Source: Brachyhypopomus gauderio (lineage: Eukaryota; Chordata; Actinopteri; Gymnotiformes; Hypopomidae). From it: a DNA stretch of 64,000 nucleotides. The DNA lies in the NCBI RefSeq assembly GCF_052324685.1, contig NW_027506907.1:223790-287789 (forward strand), written 5' to 3'. Each line of letters starts with the position of its first letter. Positions within the stretch are counted from its first letter, which is position 1. Below, in pieces: positions 1-13,000 of this stretch. Made by a program: the position numbers and the translations under genes. The notes beneath the pieces are model-generated. The model was not told the DNA's origin, made no database searches, and worked only from the letters and a program-made list of their open reading frames with translations.

Positions 1-1348
1 GTCCCACCCACATGTTGCACAGAAGAAACACCACGTCTCCGTTCTTGAACCTGCCTCTACGACTTCATATTACACAACGCAATAACTTATGGTCCCAATA
101 TATTTGGAAGATTTAATATTTGTTAAATACCACAAATAGGAGAAAAAGCCTGGTTTTATTTTGGGCAGGGAGATACTCTTTATTCTAACATTCACCTTTC
201 TGCCCCCTGTAATCTCATTATTTCAAATCGGCAAGGAAAAAAAAAAAAGACTAGGTCATTGTAAATCAAACCATAACTTATGCATGTATGTTTACACAGT
301 GCACATGTACATGCCCATCCACAAAAAGAACTAACCAATCAACCAAAATAAACACACACAAACATCAATCCAAGTACTGTTACATACAAGTGGATTTCTC
401 GTCCCCCCCATGAGTACAAGACTACACAAAACAGCCTAGATCTATATGTACAAAGAGCCTCAGAGTGCTGACCTAGAATCAGCTCTTGAACAAATAATTA
501 ACTGTATTCAATAGGATACAAAGAGACAAAACCTGATTCTAGATCATATATTTAACACATATGTACCAAGGGCTCTTAAAAGAAAAGAAAAAAACCCCAA
601 AACATTCCAACCTTCTCTAAGGAGAACTTTGTTAACAAGTGTAAGAGGCTAGAACAGGCCAGGCTGCAGTGAGCGTGTGGTTTGGTCTGGTCCCCCAGGT
701 GTTAGGACACGGCCGGCCATGGTAGCGTTTTACAGGGAAGTGCTCCTAACGGACCCGCCCCACTCCAATACGACTGTCAAGGTGCAAACAAACAGTGACA
801 CAGTGTGAAGTTTATTTTATTTTTTTTTAAGAAAAAAAAAAAAAAATGGGAATATGGTTCCCCCTTCTGGTTAATAAGACGCAAGCATTACGTTACCAGA
901 GAAAAGTCAGAGGACGCAAAAACAACCCCTGTTTTCTCAAATAAAATAAAAACCCAATGAGATCTTTCTGCACTGGAGCTGGGGGGGGGGGGGGGTTATT
1001 TACAAAAGTCACACCAACACCGTAACAGTTGATGCACCTCCACATTAGCCAAAAATAAATATTTACAAATTTCAATTGGAAATTTAGATTTTGCAAAATC
1101 ATTAATGAACATGTGGGGGCTGCTGGGCTATTATGGGCGGAGTTGTAAGCATGTGTGAACTAACACACAACATCTAATCCTTTGTTTTTTTGCGGACCCG
1201 CACACTCCACTGGAAGATGAAGAATCGCAGAATGCATTGAGTGTTGTGGGACAGGAGAGTAGGGCGTCGTCTTCAGCACACTAGTCCCTCCCCCAAAGGA
1301 ATCCCATTGGTCAGAGAAGGGTAAAGCATAGGCCGAGACCCGGTCTAG
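1..1348 (-). other. tm9sf2 3' UTR and downstream region
   Basis: AT-rich DNA after the tm9sf2 stop, probably its 3' UTR in the part nearest the stop. Reverse-strand AATAAA-type hexamers (TTTATT on the plus strand) occur around 155, 178 and 809-815, but none can be singled out as the used poly(A) signal. A run of about 16 G lies at 981-996. No other gene was seen. Confidence 0.5.
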
Positions 1349-3813
1349 TCAGTCCACCTTCACCACGCTGTAAATCTTCGTAACGAACCAGAAACAGGCA
1401 AAGAATCCGATAGTTCCTGTAGTGGGAGAGGAGGGGAGGGGTGACGAAAATTTGAGCCCAAATCAGACACGACGCAGTTACGCTGATATAAATGTGGTTA
1501 TTTCTACCACATCCACAACCCTCCCTTCACACAACCTGCCTGCTAGAGGACGATCATGTTTTAAATCGGCACCGGGGGGCGCCATAACGAACCCCACTGA
1601 CTGGCTTAAAGTGAGACACACAGGAAGATGCGGGGCGTGAGGCTGCACACCTGTGAAGAGGAAGAAGATGAGGGCCATGATCATGGTGTAGCCGAAGTAG
1701 AGGATGGTGCTGGCCAGGCCTGTGATCTGCAGCTTGGAGAAGAAGTAATGCACCGCGTAGACCAGGAAGTAGGCGGCCGTGAACCCGCTGGTGAGGAAGG
1801 AGCGCCACTGCCAGTGGTAGTCCTGGTAGAGCACGTCAACAACAACAACCACCGTCAACAACACCACCACCTCCATCGCTGTGGCTGCTGTATTAACAGC
1901 GGTGAGCGCTCACCTCCGCACACAGGTGGAAATAGCAGAGCAGGATGGTGGCCTCAGAGCAGGTGATCACCAGGATGATGAAGACGAGGAAGAGGAAGCC
2001 GAACATGTAGTACATCTGATGGGACCTGCGCACAGAACACACACACACAAACGTACACGTTACGAAAACCTCCGATGCACTTCACAGCCGGAACGATGAA
2101 CCCGGAGACGGTGTGATGAAACCGGGCTTAAATGAAGCTTTAGGGGAGGGACGTGGCCCAGCCGTCCTGACCGCACCCACTGATCTCCACGGTGATGGCC
2201 AGAACTCACCAGATGCTGTTGAGGATGAAGAAGAGCTGGATGAAGATGCAGCCGAAAGGCAGGATGCCCCCCATGACGATGCCGGGCAGAGGCTTGGTGT
2301 AGAAGGACTGCTCTGGGATCTGCCGAGGAATCTGATTGGTGCGCACAGGGTGCTCGATGCTGGACCGAGACGAGACCAGAGATTACAGCGGGATTAGGGT
2401 CGGCACGGAGGACAGATTAGAGCCAATGACCAGCATCAAACACATAAGAACAAGAGGGCTAACTGACCCCCAGCAGAGAGAGTGTGTGTGTGTGACTCAC
2501 AAGTTTCTTGAAGCCGAAGTAGGCCCCGATGAAGGTGAGCGGGACAGAGATACAGAACCACAGAGCCAAGATGGCCACCAGCGTACCGAAGGGCATGGCT
2601 GCTGACGAGCCCTCACCCCACAGGATCAGATTCATGAGGAAGAAATCAGCAAACACCACCCTGAGAGAGGAGGGTCACAACACAGTGGTCACCAAACACC
2701 ACCCTGAGAGAGGAGGGTCACAACACAGTGGTCACCAAACACCACCCTGAGAGAGGAGGGTCAAAACACAGTGGTCACCAAACACCACCCTGAGAGAGGA
2801 GGGTCACAACACAGTGGTCACCAAACACCACCCTGAGAGAGGAGGGTCACAACACACAGTGATGACCTTCAGTAAACATCTCCAAACAGCCCAGACTCAC
2901 CAGGCCTTCCTGCTTATTACTCAGATGAGTTTGATATAGTTCAGCACCAACCAGCACCACAACAAACCAACACCAACCAGCACCACAACAAACCAACACC
3001 AACCAGCACCACAACAAACCAACGCCAACCACCACCACAACAAACCAACGCCAACCAGCACCACAACAAACCAACACCAACCAGCACCACAACAAACCAA
3101 CACCAACCAGCACCACAACAAACCAACACCAACCACCACCACAACAAACCAACACCAACCAGCACCACAACAAACCAGCACCACAACAAACCAACGCCAA
3201 CCACCACAACAAAAAACCAACGCCAACCACCACCACAACAAACGCCAACCACCACCACAACAAACAAACGCCAACAACCACCACAACAAACAAACGCCAA
3301 CCACCACCACAACAAACCAACGCCAACCACCACCACAACAAACCAACGCCAACCACCACCACAACAAACCAACGCCAACCACCACAACAACAAACCACCA
3401 CCACAACAAACCAACGCCAACCACCACCACAACAAACCACCACCACAACAAACCAACGCCAACCACCACAACAACAAACCACCACCACAACAAACCAACG
3501 CCAACCAGCACCACAACAAACCAGCACCAACCACCACCACAACAAACCAGCACCAACCAGCACCACAACAAACCAACACCAACCAGCACCACAACAAACC
3601 AACACCACAACAAACCAACACCACAACAAACCAACACCACAACAAACCAACACCACAACAAACCAACACCACAACAAACCAACACCAACCAGCACCACAA
3701 CAAACCAACACCAACCAGCACCACAACAAACCAGCACCACAACAAACCAGCACCAACCACCACCACAACAAACCAACCAGACACAGACTACTTCAACACA
3801 CCGCTGAAGGAGG

Positions 3814-3893
<80 letters not shown>

Positions 3894-4212
3894 GCAGGTG
3901 AAACAGTGAAGGCCACGAGAACGAGTCTTCACTCACCCGGGACACAGGAAGGCCGTCAGGAGAACATTGGTCTTCCACTTCTCCCCTCCAAAGGCTGTGC
4001 AGATAGAGCCCACCCAAACACACACACACACACACACACGTTTACATGTGAAACACACACATCAACATACACAGCAAAGGCTATACGGGTGTATGGAGAG
4101 ATGAAATTGTGTCAGGGTGTCACATGATGCTGTATAGTTGACACACTCCCACGTTAGCTTGCTGATTTAGACAAGAACACCAGTGTGTGTGTGTGTGTTC
4201 GCACGCATATAC

Positions 4213-4290
<78 letters not shown>

Positions 4291-4479
4291 ACGTGTGTAA
4301 AGGGCTCTCGGACACCTCTAGGTGTCTCTCTGGGACACCGTACACAATGCCGTACTCACACTTGTAGAAGCGGGCAGCGACGTAGCCGGCTGGCGTCCCC
4401 AACAGAACCCACAGCACCACAGCACATGTCATCAGAGCCCCGCGATTAGCCGGAGACAGGAAACCCAAACACGCAAAAA

Positions 4480-4516
<37 letters not shown>

Positions 4517-5240
4517 GGAGGGAAGGAGAGAGTGACATAGGGGTTACTCAACCTGTGTAAATAAAAGTTGTGCCAATATTAACCTGTGTGTCCTGGAAAC
4601 ATGACAAACACAGCAAATAAAAGACATTTCTTCTGAACTAGATCTCCTTCTAATGACTCCCAATCAGTTCTTCTGCAGCATTAGTGTGTGTGTGTGTGTG
4701 TGTGTGTAACCTGTACCCAGCAGATCTTCCTGCCGCTTGCCTCATTCTGATGTCATTCAGGTGTGCAGCCCTAGACGCTACACTGTGGAACTCCAGCCGA
4801 GCAGGAACGGACACACGGATGGAGTGTGTGTGCTTGTCTGTGTGTGCGCGCGCTGGTCTGTGTGTGCGCGCGCTGGTCTGTGTGTGTGCGCGCTGGTCTG
4901 TGTGTGTGCGCGCTGGTCTGTGTTGGTTTGTGTGTGAGGTTCTGTACTCACAGAGTGTGACGAAGGTCATGATGAAGATCTGGGTTCCGGAGCCGAGGAA
5001 GACTGACAGCAGCATGCCTTTACGCGGCGGCCGAAACACGTCCCCGTGAACCAGCTTCCAGCCAAACTCCTCCTGCGCGTCCTCCTGGACCCCACACACA
5101 CACACACACACACGTGAGGGGCAGTACAGGGCTGAAGGTGGTGTGAGGTGCAGGTGTTAGGCTCTCCCGAAGGGTAACGGATCAAAGAGAGAATGCAGAA
5201 CACAGACATACAGCTGCCTGGGGTGTGTGTGTGCGTGAGA

Positions 5241-5299
<59 letters not shown>

Positions 5300-6478
5300 C
5301 GTGAGAGTGTGTGTGCGTGTGTGAGTGAGGGGGGGAGGAACATGTATGTAATGTCTACAAATCACACTGGATAACAGCTAAAATAAAAAATGTAAAAAGC
5401 AGCTGAGCTGAGTGTAGGCGGGAGGGGCACACGGGGGCGGGAGGGGCGCAGACGGGGGGCGGGAGGGGCAGACGGGGGGCGGGAGGGGCAGACGGGGGGC
5501 GGGAGGGGCAGACGGGGGGCGGGAGGGGCAGACGGGGGGCGGGAGGGGCAGACGGGGGGCGGGAGGGGCAGACGGGGGGCGGGAGGGGCAGACGGGGGGC
5601 GGGAGGGGCAGACGGGGGGCGGGAGGGGCGCAGACGGGGGGCGGGAGGGGCGCAGACGGGGGCGGGAGGGGCGCAGACGGGGGCGGGAGGGGCGCAGACG
5701 GGGGCGGGAGGGGCGCAGACGGGGGCGGGAGGGGCAGACGGGGGCGGGAGGGGCAGACGGGGGCGGGAGGGGCAGACGGGGGCGGGAGGGGCAGACGGGG
5801 GGCGGGAGGCGCAGACGGGGGCGGGAGGGGCGCAGACGGGGGCGGGAGGGGCGCAGACGGGGGCGGGAGGGGCAGACGGGGGCGGGAGGGGCGCAGACGG
5901 GGGCGGGAGGGGCAGACGGGGGCGGGAGGGGCAGACGGGGGGCGGGAGGGGCAGACGGGGGGCGGGAGGGGCAGACGGGGGGCGGGAGGGGCAGACGGGG
6001 GGCGGGAGGGGCAGACGGGGGGCGGGAGGGGCAGACGGGGGGCGGGAGGGGCAGACGGGGGGCGGGAGGGGCAGACGGGGGCGGGAGGGGCAGACGGGGG
6101 CGGGAGGGGCAGACGGGGGCGGGAGGGGCAGACGGGGGCGGGAGGCGCAGACGGGGGCGGGAGGCGCAGACGGGGGCGGGAGGGGCAGACGGGGGGCGGG
6201 AGGGGCAGACGGGGGCGGGAGGGGCAGACGGGGGCGGGAGGGGCAGACGGGGGCGGGAGGGGCAGACGGGGGCGGGAGGGGCAGACGGGGGCGGGAGGGG
6301 CAGACGGGGGCGGGAGGGGCAGACGGGGGCGGGAGGGGCAGACAGGGGCGGGAGGGGCCGTGGTCTCACCACAGAGTCCATCTGGTTGTAGCGGGCGATG
6401 TCTTTGTGCAGGGTACGCAGCATGATCATGGCCACCATGCCAGACAGGAAGAGCACGATGACCAGCGAGTTCATGATA

Positions 6479-6534
<56 letters not shown>

Positions 6535-6774
6535 ACTAAGTGGGAACTACAGAGGAATGGACATTGTGTATTTGTATTTAAATATTTGCTTTATATACTA
6601 AAGAGCCACTGTGCAAGTGTGTGAATGTTCACCTGAACCACTGAATGTTGGTGTGTGGCATGGACTCCAGGATATAATCCCAACGAGAGGCCCAGCGGAT
6701 GTTGGGTTCCTCCTACAAGCATCAGACCAATAACAACAATTATCACTAATTATCACAATTATCAGCCTCTCACT

Positions 6775-6815
<41 letters not shown>

Positions 6816-6950
6816 ACACACACAGACACACACACACACGTCCTGAACGGAACACATTCCTTGTGGTCAAATAAAGAAGTGCAATTTCAGTTAAGTGAGT
6901 GCAGAAATGAGAGACAGATTGATGGAGAGAACAAAGACAACAGGAGGGAC

Positions 6951-7023
<73 letters not shown>

Positions 7024-10000
7024 CCACTGACCTTAAAGTGTACAGCGTATGTGTAGGGGATCACTATCTCTCCTGTTAACTTGTTGCTGAGGCTCATGGG
7101 AGACCCCGTGCAGTCAGGAGACTTGGGATCAGAGTGCTTGAAGCTGCACACAACAGACCACAGCACAACCGGTTAACTAGTTAACACCCCACTTACCACC
7201 CAGTAACACATCACACTGGCATCAGGAAGATGGTCTCAGATCATCCTTGAATTAGAAGTCTAGCTGTGAGTCTGGGGCTTGATGTCCTGGACCTGTAGTC
7301 AGAGTGCTGTGGCGAGTCTGATCCTAGCTGTAGTCAGCGTGTGGCGAGTCTGATCCTAGCTGTAGTCAGCGTGTGGCGAGTCTGATCCTAGCTGTAGTCA
7401 GCGTGTGGCGAGTCTGATCCTAGCTGTAGTCAGCGTGTGGCGAGTCTGATCCTAGCTGTAGTCAGCGTGTGGTGAGTCTGATCCTAGCTGTAGTCAGCGT
7501 GTGGTGAGTCTGATCCTAGCTGTAGTCAGCGTGTGGTGAGTCTGATCCTAGCTGTAGTCAGCGTGTGGTGAGTCTGATCCTAGCTGTAGTCAGCGTGTGG
7601 TGAGTCTGATCCTAGCTGTAGTCAGCGTGTGGTGAGTCTGATCCTAGCTGTAGTCAGCGTGTGGTGAGTCTGATCCTAGCAGTAGTCAGCGTGCGGTGAG
7701 TCTGATCCTAGCTGTAGTCAGCGTGCGGTGAGTCTGATCCTAGCAGTAGTCAGTGTGCGGTGAGTCTGATCCTAGCAGTAGTCAGTATGTGGTGAGTCTG
7801 ATCCTAGCAGTAGTCAGTATGTGGTGAGTCTGATCCTAGCTGTAGTCAGTGTGTGGTGAGTGTGAGTCTGATCCTAGCTGTAGTCAGTGTGTGGTGAGTC
7901 TGATCCTAGCTGTAGTCAGTGTGTGGTGAGTCTGATCCTAACTGTAGTCAGTGTGTGGTGAGTCTGATCCTAGCTGTAGTCAGTGTGTGGTGAGTCTGAT
8001 CCTAGCAGTAGACAGCGTGCGGTGAGTCTGATCCTAGCAGTAGTCAGCGTGCGGTGAGTCTGATCCTAGCAGTAGTCAGCGTGCGGTGAGTCTGATCCTA
8101 GCTGTAGTCAGTGTGTGGTGAGTCTGATCCTAGCTGTAGTCAGTGTGTGGTGAGTCTGATCCTAGCTGTAGTCAGTATGTGGTGAGTCTGATCCTAGCAG
8201 TAGTCAGTATGTGGTGAGTCTGATCCTAGCAGTAGTCAGCGTGTGGTGAGTCTGATCCTAGCAGTAGTCAGTATGTGGTGAGTCTGATCCTAGCAGTAGT
8301 CAGTATGTGGTGAGTCTGATCCTAGCTGTAGTCAGTGTGTGGTGAGTCTGATCCGAGCTGTAGTCAGCGTGCGGTGAGTCTGATCCTAGCAGTAGACAGC
8401 GTGCGGTGAGTCTGATCCTAGCAGTAGTCAGCGTGCGGTGAGTCTGATCCTAGCAGTAGTCAGCGTGTGGTGAGTCTGATCCGAGCTGTAGTCAGTGTGT
8501 GGTGAGTCTGATCCTAGCTGTAGTCAGTGTGTGGTGAGTCTGATCCTAGCTGTAGTCAGTGTGTGGTGAGTCTGATCCGAGCTGTAGTCAGCGTGTGGTG
8601 AGTCTGATCCTAGCAGTAGACAGCGTGCGGTGAGTCTGATCCTAGCAGTAGTCAGCGTGCGGTGAGTCTGATCCTAGCAGTAGTCAGCGTGCGGTGAGTC
8701 TGATCCTAGCTGTAGTCAGCGTGTGGTGAGTCTGATCCTAGCTGTAGTCAGTGTGTGGTGAGTCTGATCCTAGCTGTAGTCAGTGTGTGGTGAGTCTGAT
8801 CCTAGCTGTAGTCAGTATGTGGTGAGTCTGATCCTAGCAGTAGTCAGCGTGTGGTGAGTCTGATCCTAGCAGTAGTCAGTATGTGGTGAGTCTGATCCTA
8901 GCAGTAGTCAGTATGTGGTGAGTCTGATCCTAGCTGTAGTCAGTGTGCGGTGAGTCTGATCCGAGCTGTAGTCAGCGTGCGGTGAGTCTGATCCTAGCAG
9001 TAGACAGCGTGCGGTGAGTCTGATCCTAGCAGTAGTCAGCGTGCGGTGAGTCTGATCCTAGCAGTAGTCAGCGTGTGGTGAGTCTGATCCGAGCTGTAGT
9101 CAGTGTGTGGTGAGTCTGATCCTAGCTGTAGTCAGTGTGTGGTGAGTCTGATCCTAGCTGTAGTCAGTGTGTGGTGAGTCTGATCCGAGCTGTAGTCAGC
9201 GTGTGGTGAGTCTGATCCTAGCAGTAGACAGCGTGCGGTGAGTCTGATCCTAGCTGTAGTCAGTGTGTGGTGAGTCTGATCCGAGCTGTAGTCAGCGTGT
9301 GGTGAGTCTGATCCTAGCAGTAGACAGCGTGCGGTGAGTCTGATCCTAGCAGTAGTCAGCGTGCGGTGAGTCTGATCCTAGCAGTAGTCAGCGTGCGGTG
9401 AGTCTGATCCTAGCTGTAGTCAGCGTGTGGTGAGTCTGATCCTAGCTGTAGTCAGTGTGTGGTGAGTCTGATCCTAGCTGTAGTCAGTATGTGGTGAGTC
9501 TGATCCTAGCAGTAGTCAGTATGTGGTGAGTCTGATCCTAGCAGTAGTCAGCGTGTGGTGAGTCTGATCCTAGCTGTAGTCAGTGTGTGGTGAGTCTGAT
9601 CCTAGCTGTAGTCAGTATGTGGTGAGTCTGATCCTAGCAGTAGTCAGTATGTGGTGAGTCTGATCCTAGCAGTAGTCAGTATGTGGTGAGTCTGATCCTA
9701 GCAGTAGTCAGTATGTGGTGAGTCTGATCCTAGCTGTAGTCAGTGTGTGGTGAGTCTGATCCTAGCTGTAGTCAGTATGTGGTGAGTCTGATCCTAGCTG
9801 TAGTCAGTGTGTGGTGAGTCTGATCCTAGCAGCCCCACCTCTTGGGCTCCATTTTGGCGGCCACCAGCCTGGACGCACTGTTCCCGTTCTCCACATTGTG
9901 GTAGAAGATAGTGATGTCCACGTGGTTGAAGATGTAGAAGGTGTCTTTATCATTAAAATCAGACTGCATACAAGAGAAGAAAATGCAAAAAGAGGTTGTG

Positions 10001-13000
10001 ACCACCACAGGAAAAAATCAAGCCCAAATTACAACGTTTACAGCAAATGCTGAATAAAAAAAACAGTATAATAAAGTTCAAAAATGAAAAACTACACAGA
10101 GAACAAACAATCTCTACAACTCTATCTACAAACCAACGTCCACGTGTAAATCAGCGGGGAGACTGTGGGAAGGAGTCGGTACGAGAGTGGGTCAAAGGTC
10201 GACAGCACTCACATTGACGACGCAGGCGTCTTTCGCGCGGCCCGTGTCCGTGACGTAGCATCCTATGGGGAAGCCGGGGTTGCAGAATTTCTGGTTGTCC
10301 TCCACGTCATAACACCAGGTCACCGGCATGTTGTCCACAATCCTGTGGTCAGCAGAGGGAGGACAGAGGCTCAGTGGAGGGAGGAGAGGAAGAAAGAAAC
10401 GGTGGTGTGACGGAGGGGCCGCCGTGGGGTGAGGGAGGTGGGGGAGGGGCCGCCGTGGGGTGAGGGAGGTGGGGGAGGGGCCGCCGTGGGGTGAGGGAGG
10501 TGGGGGAGGGGCCGCCGTGGGGTGAGGGAGGTGGGGGAGGGGTCGCCGTAGGGTGAGGGAGGTGGGGGAGGGGCCGCCGTGGTGTGACGGAGGTGGGGGA
10601 GGGGCCGCCGTGGTGTGACGGAGGTGGGGGAGGGGCCGCCGTGGTGTGACGGAGGTGGGGGAGGGGCCGCCGTGGTGTGAGGGAGGTGGGGGAGGGGCCG
10701 CCGTGGTGTGAGGGAGGTGGGGGAGGGGTGGTGTGAGGGAGGTGGGGGAGGGGCCGCCGTGGTGTGAGGGAGGTGGGGGAGGGGCCGCCGTGGTGTGAGG
10801 GAGGTGGGGGAGGGGCCGCCGTGGTGTGAGGGAGGTGGGGGAGGGGCCGCCGTGGTGTGACGGAGGTGGGAGGCTCACCAGTGGTGCTGGTAGTTGAGGA
10901 GCATGCCCTTCTTCAGGAAGTCCACGGTAGCCTTATCGTCCGACTTACTGGTGTCATAAACCTTGGTGCACACATGTTTACATTCCTCCTTCTGCTTAAA
11001 GGAGAACTGCAACAGGGGAAAAACAACAACGTGAACTGTGTTTCTGGGCTCACAGACACCGTGGTTTCCATTTACACAGGCCAATGACAAAAGCCTGTAT
11101 TCATTTCAGGAGAAGCTAAACAAAGTGGCTTCTACAACTCAAGGTAGACAGACGTTTGGCCCTGTAGCCCCGCCAAACAGACTGCAGAACAAACCCGGAG
11201 CGTCCAGAAGAGCCAACATATAAGGACACGTCCAACGTGTCCTGGCCAACTTTCAGAACGTTCACTCTCAAGACTGACACACCTGTGATCACTCTCATGC
11301 AAATGTGATTCTCTGCACAATCCAGTCAGAATCAATGCTTTTTATAAGTTAATGTAACACTGCTGTTTTAAGCAATGACACTAAATCCCTCTGATGGCTT
11401 TTAAAGGCAGTAATGTCAGGAGCGCACACACACACACACTTCATTCGACACGCACTGGGCCACCGACACAATTTTGGTTACCCTAACTACTTGGTACACT
11501 ACTTAGAATAATTACAAGAACGGCCTGTAGTTATGATGTGAAAACAAACAAACAAACATTTTGTTTGCCGGTGACAGCACTGTGGCGTAAAGAGCAGGAA
11601 ACAACCATATGTCACACAGAGCGTTCTGTGCTCCAAAGAGGCTATGGACACAATATCTGGCACAGACCAGGCGTAAAGAAGCAGCAGTATGTGGGTGTGC
11701 GCCCGGGTGACGGGTGTAACCTGGATTACCTTATATGGAGACGGCTCGATCCTCTCACCGAACAGCACCTGGCCCAGGTTCTCCGACGGACGCTTCTCCT
11801 TCTCATCTGTGCAGAAGTCGAACCTGGTCGCAGCGAGACACGAGTCAATGGGTGAACTCGGAACACCACATCACATCTGCCACAGGGCAGGTGGACACAG
11901 GAAATAAGCAGCACATGGGCTCCTTTGAGCGCGTTAAGAATCCACATTTTAACGTAAATCAATTCACAGCAGAAGCCTTGAGTACTCCAGGGTTTTACAG
12001 TTGCATCAGCTGGAGAGTTAAGGTGGGACAACAGATGGAGATCAGATCAAATGAACTTCACCGTGGTATCCGTGTTGACATTTGCACATCAGCAAATAAC
12101 GATGTGTTGCACAATCTTGTCACAGGTAAAGACCATTAACTCAGCTGACCACTCCCATTCTGATAACAAAACCCCACAGGCAAATACCAGTTTGGCGTGT
12201 TAAATTATCATATCTTAAACTCTATAGGTCAGAACACAATATACTAATCACCAGGTTCAGACAGTAAAAATCCCATGAACAGTCCCAAATAGTCAGTACC
12301 AATAGGTACTGTTGCAGGTTTGTGCAATACATTCCAGCCTCCACTGGATTCTTAGAGGGGATGTCAGAGGTGTTAAAGAACTCAGTGTTAATGCATTCTT
12401 TCTGTTTGTCCTCAGTGGGTGAATTATCAAACACGACTTGGCAGTCTTTCTGGAAGCTCTGGAAAAACACGCTTAACTGCTGTAGGTATGAATAGATGAG
12501 GGCCCGAGCCCCACGCCAGTCCAACAAACCAAACACCCTTTACAATCTACTGACGTAACTAAGTGCTATTTACAAGTAACACGGTAATTACAGTCCGGAA
12601 GCTCTTTGAAAAAATAGAGCACAAAATCACCAATGGGAGGAAATAAGGTATACTCACGCTGTGTACTCAATGGGAGGAAATAAGGTATATTCACACTGTG
12701 TACTCAATGAGAGGAAATAAGGTATACTCACGCTGTGTACTCGTAGGGCAAAACTGATTCCACTGAATCCAACCTGTTTACAAACAGCTCGATCTTGTCC
12801 TGTAAAGGAAGGGGAAAAGTTATACTGCAGATTCTAAGAGCTCAAAGACCTCGACTACGTGAATGTAGTAATATTGTAGATGTAATAAGGAGAAGGTTTG
12901 CTCCCAAACTGAACCATTGACACAAGGATCGTCAGAAAGAAAAGACAAAGAAATATGTAATACCTGGGCTTGTGGACTGTATAAAAGCACAATTGGTAAG

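Noticed and set aside
2847-3932. Long minus-strand open frames rich in V, C, W, G
   Set aside because: They are translations of the AC-rich minisatellite and CA repeat in several frames at once, with no codon bias or homology.
4183-4449. MCVCV... and RERERE open frames at GT/GA runs
   Set aside because: Microsatellite translation; these recur at most of the dinucleotide runs in the window.
5362-6528. 388-codon proline/arginine-rich minus-strand frame
   Set aside because: It reads through the G-rich minisatellite; the only real coding part is exon 9 of tm9sf2 (6370-6478).
7290-9830. CRISPR-like regular repeat
   Set aside because: The repeats are contiguous, without unique spacers, in a vertebrate intron; it is a minisatellite.
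10192-10878. 228-codon proline/histidine-rich frame
   Set aside because: Repeat-array translation joined to the real tm9sf2 exon 5.
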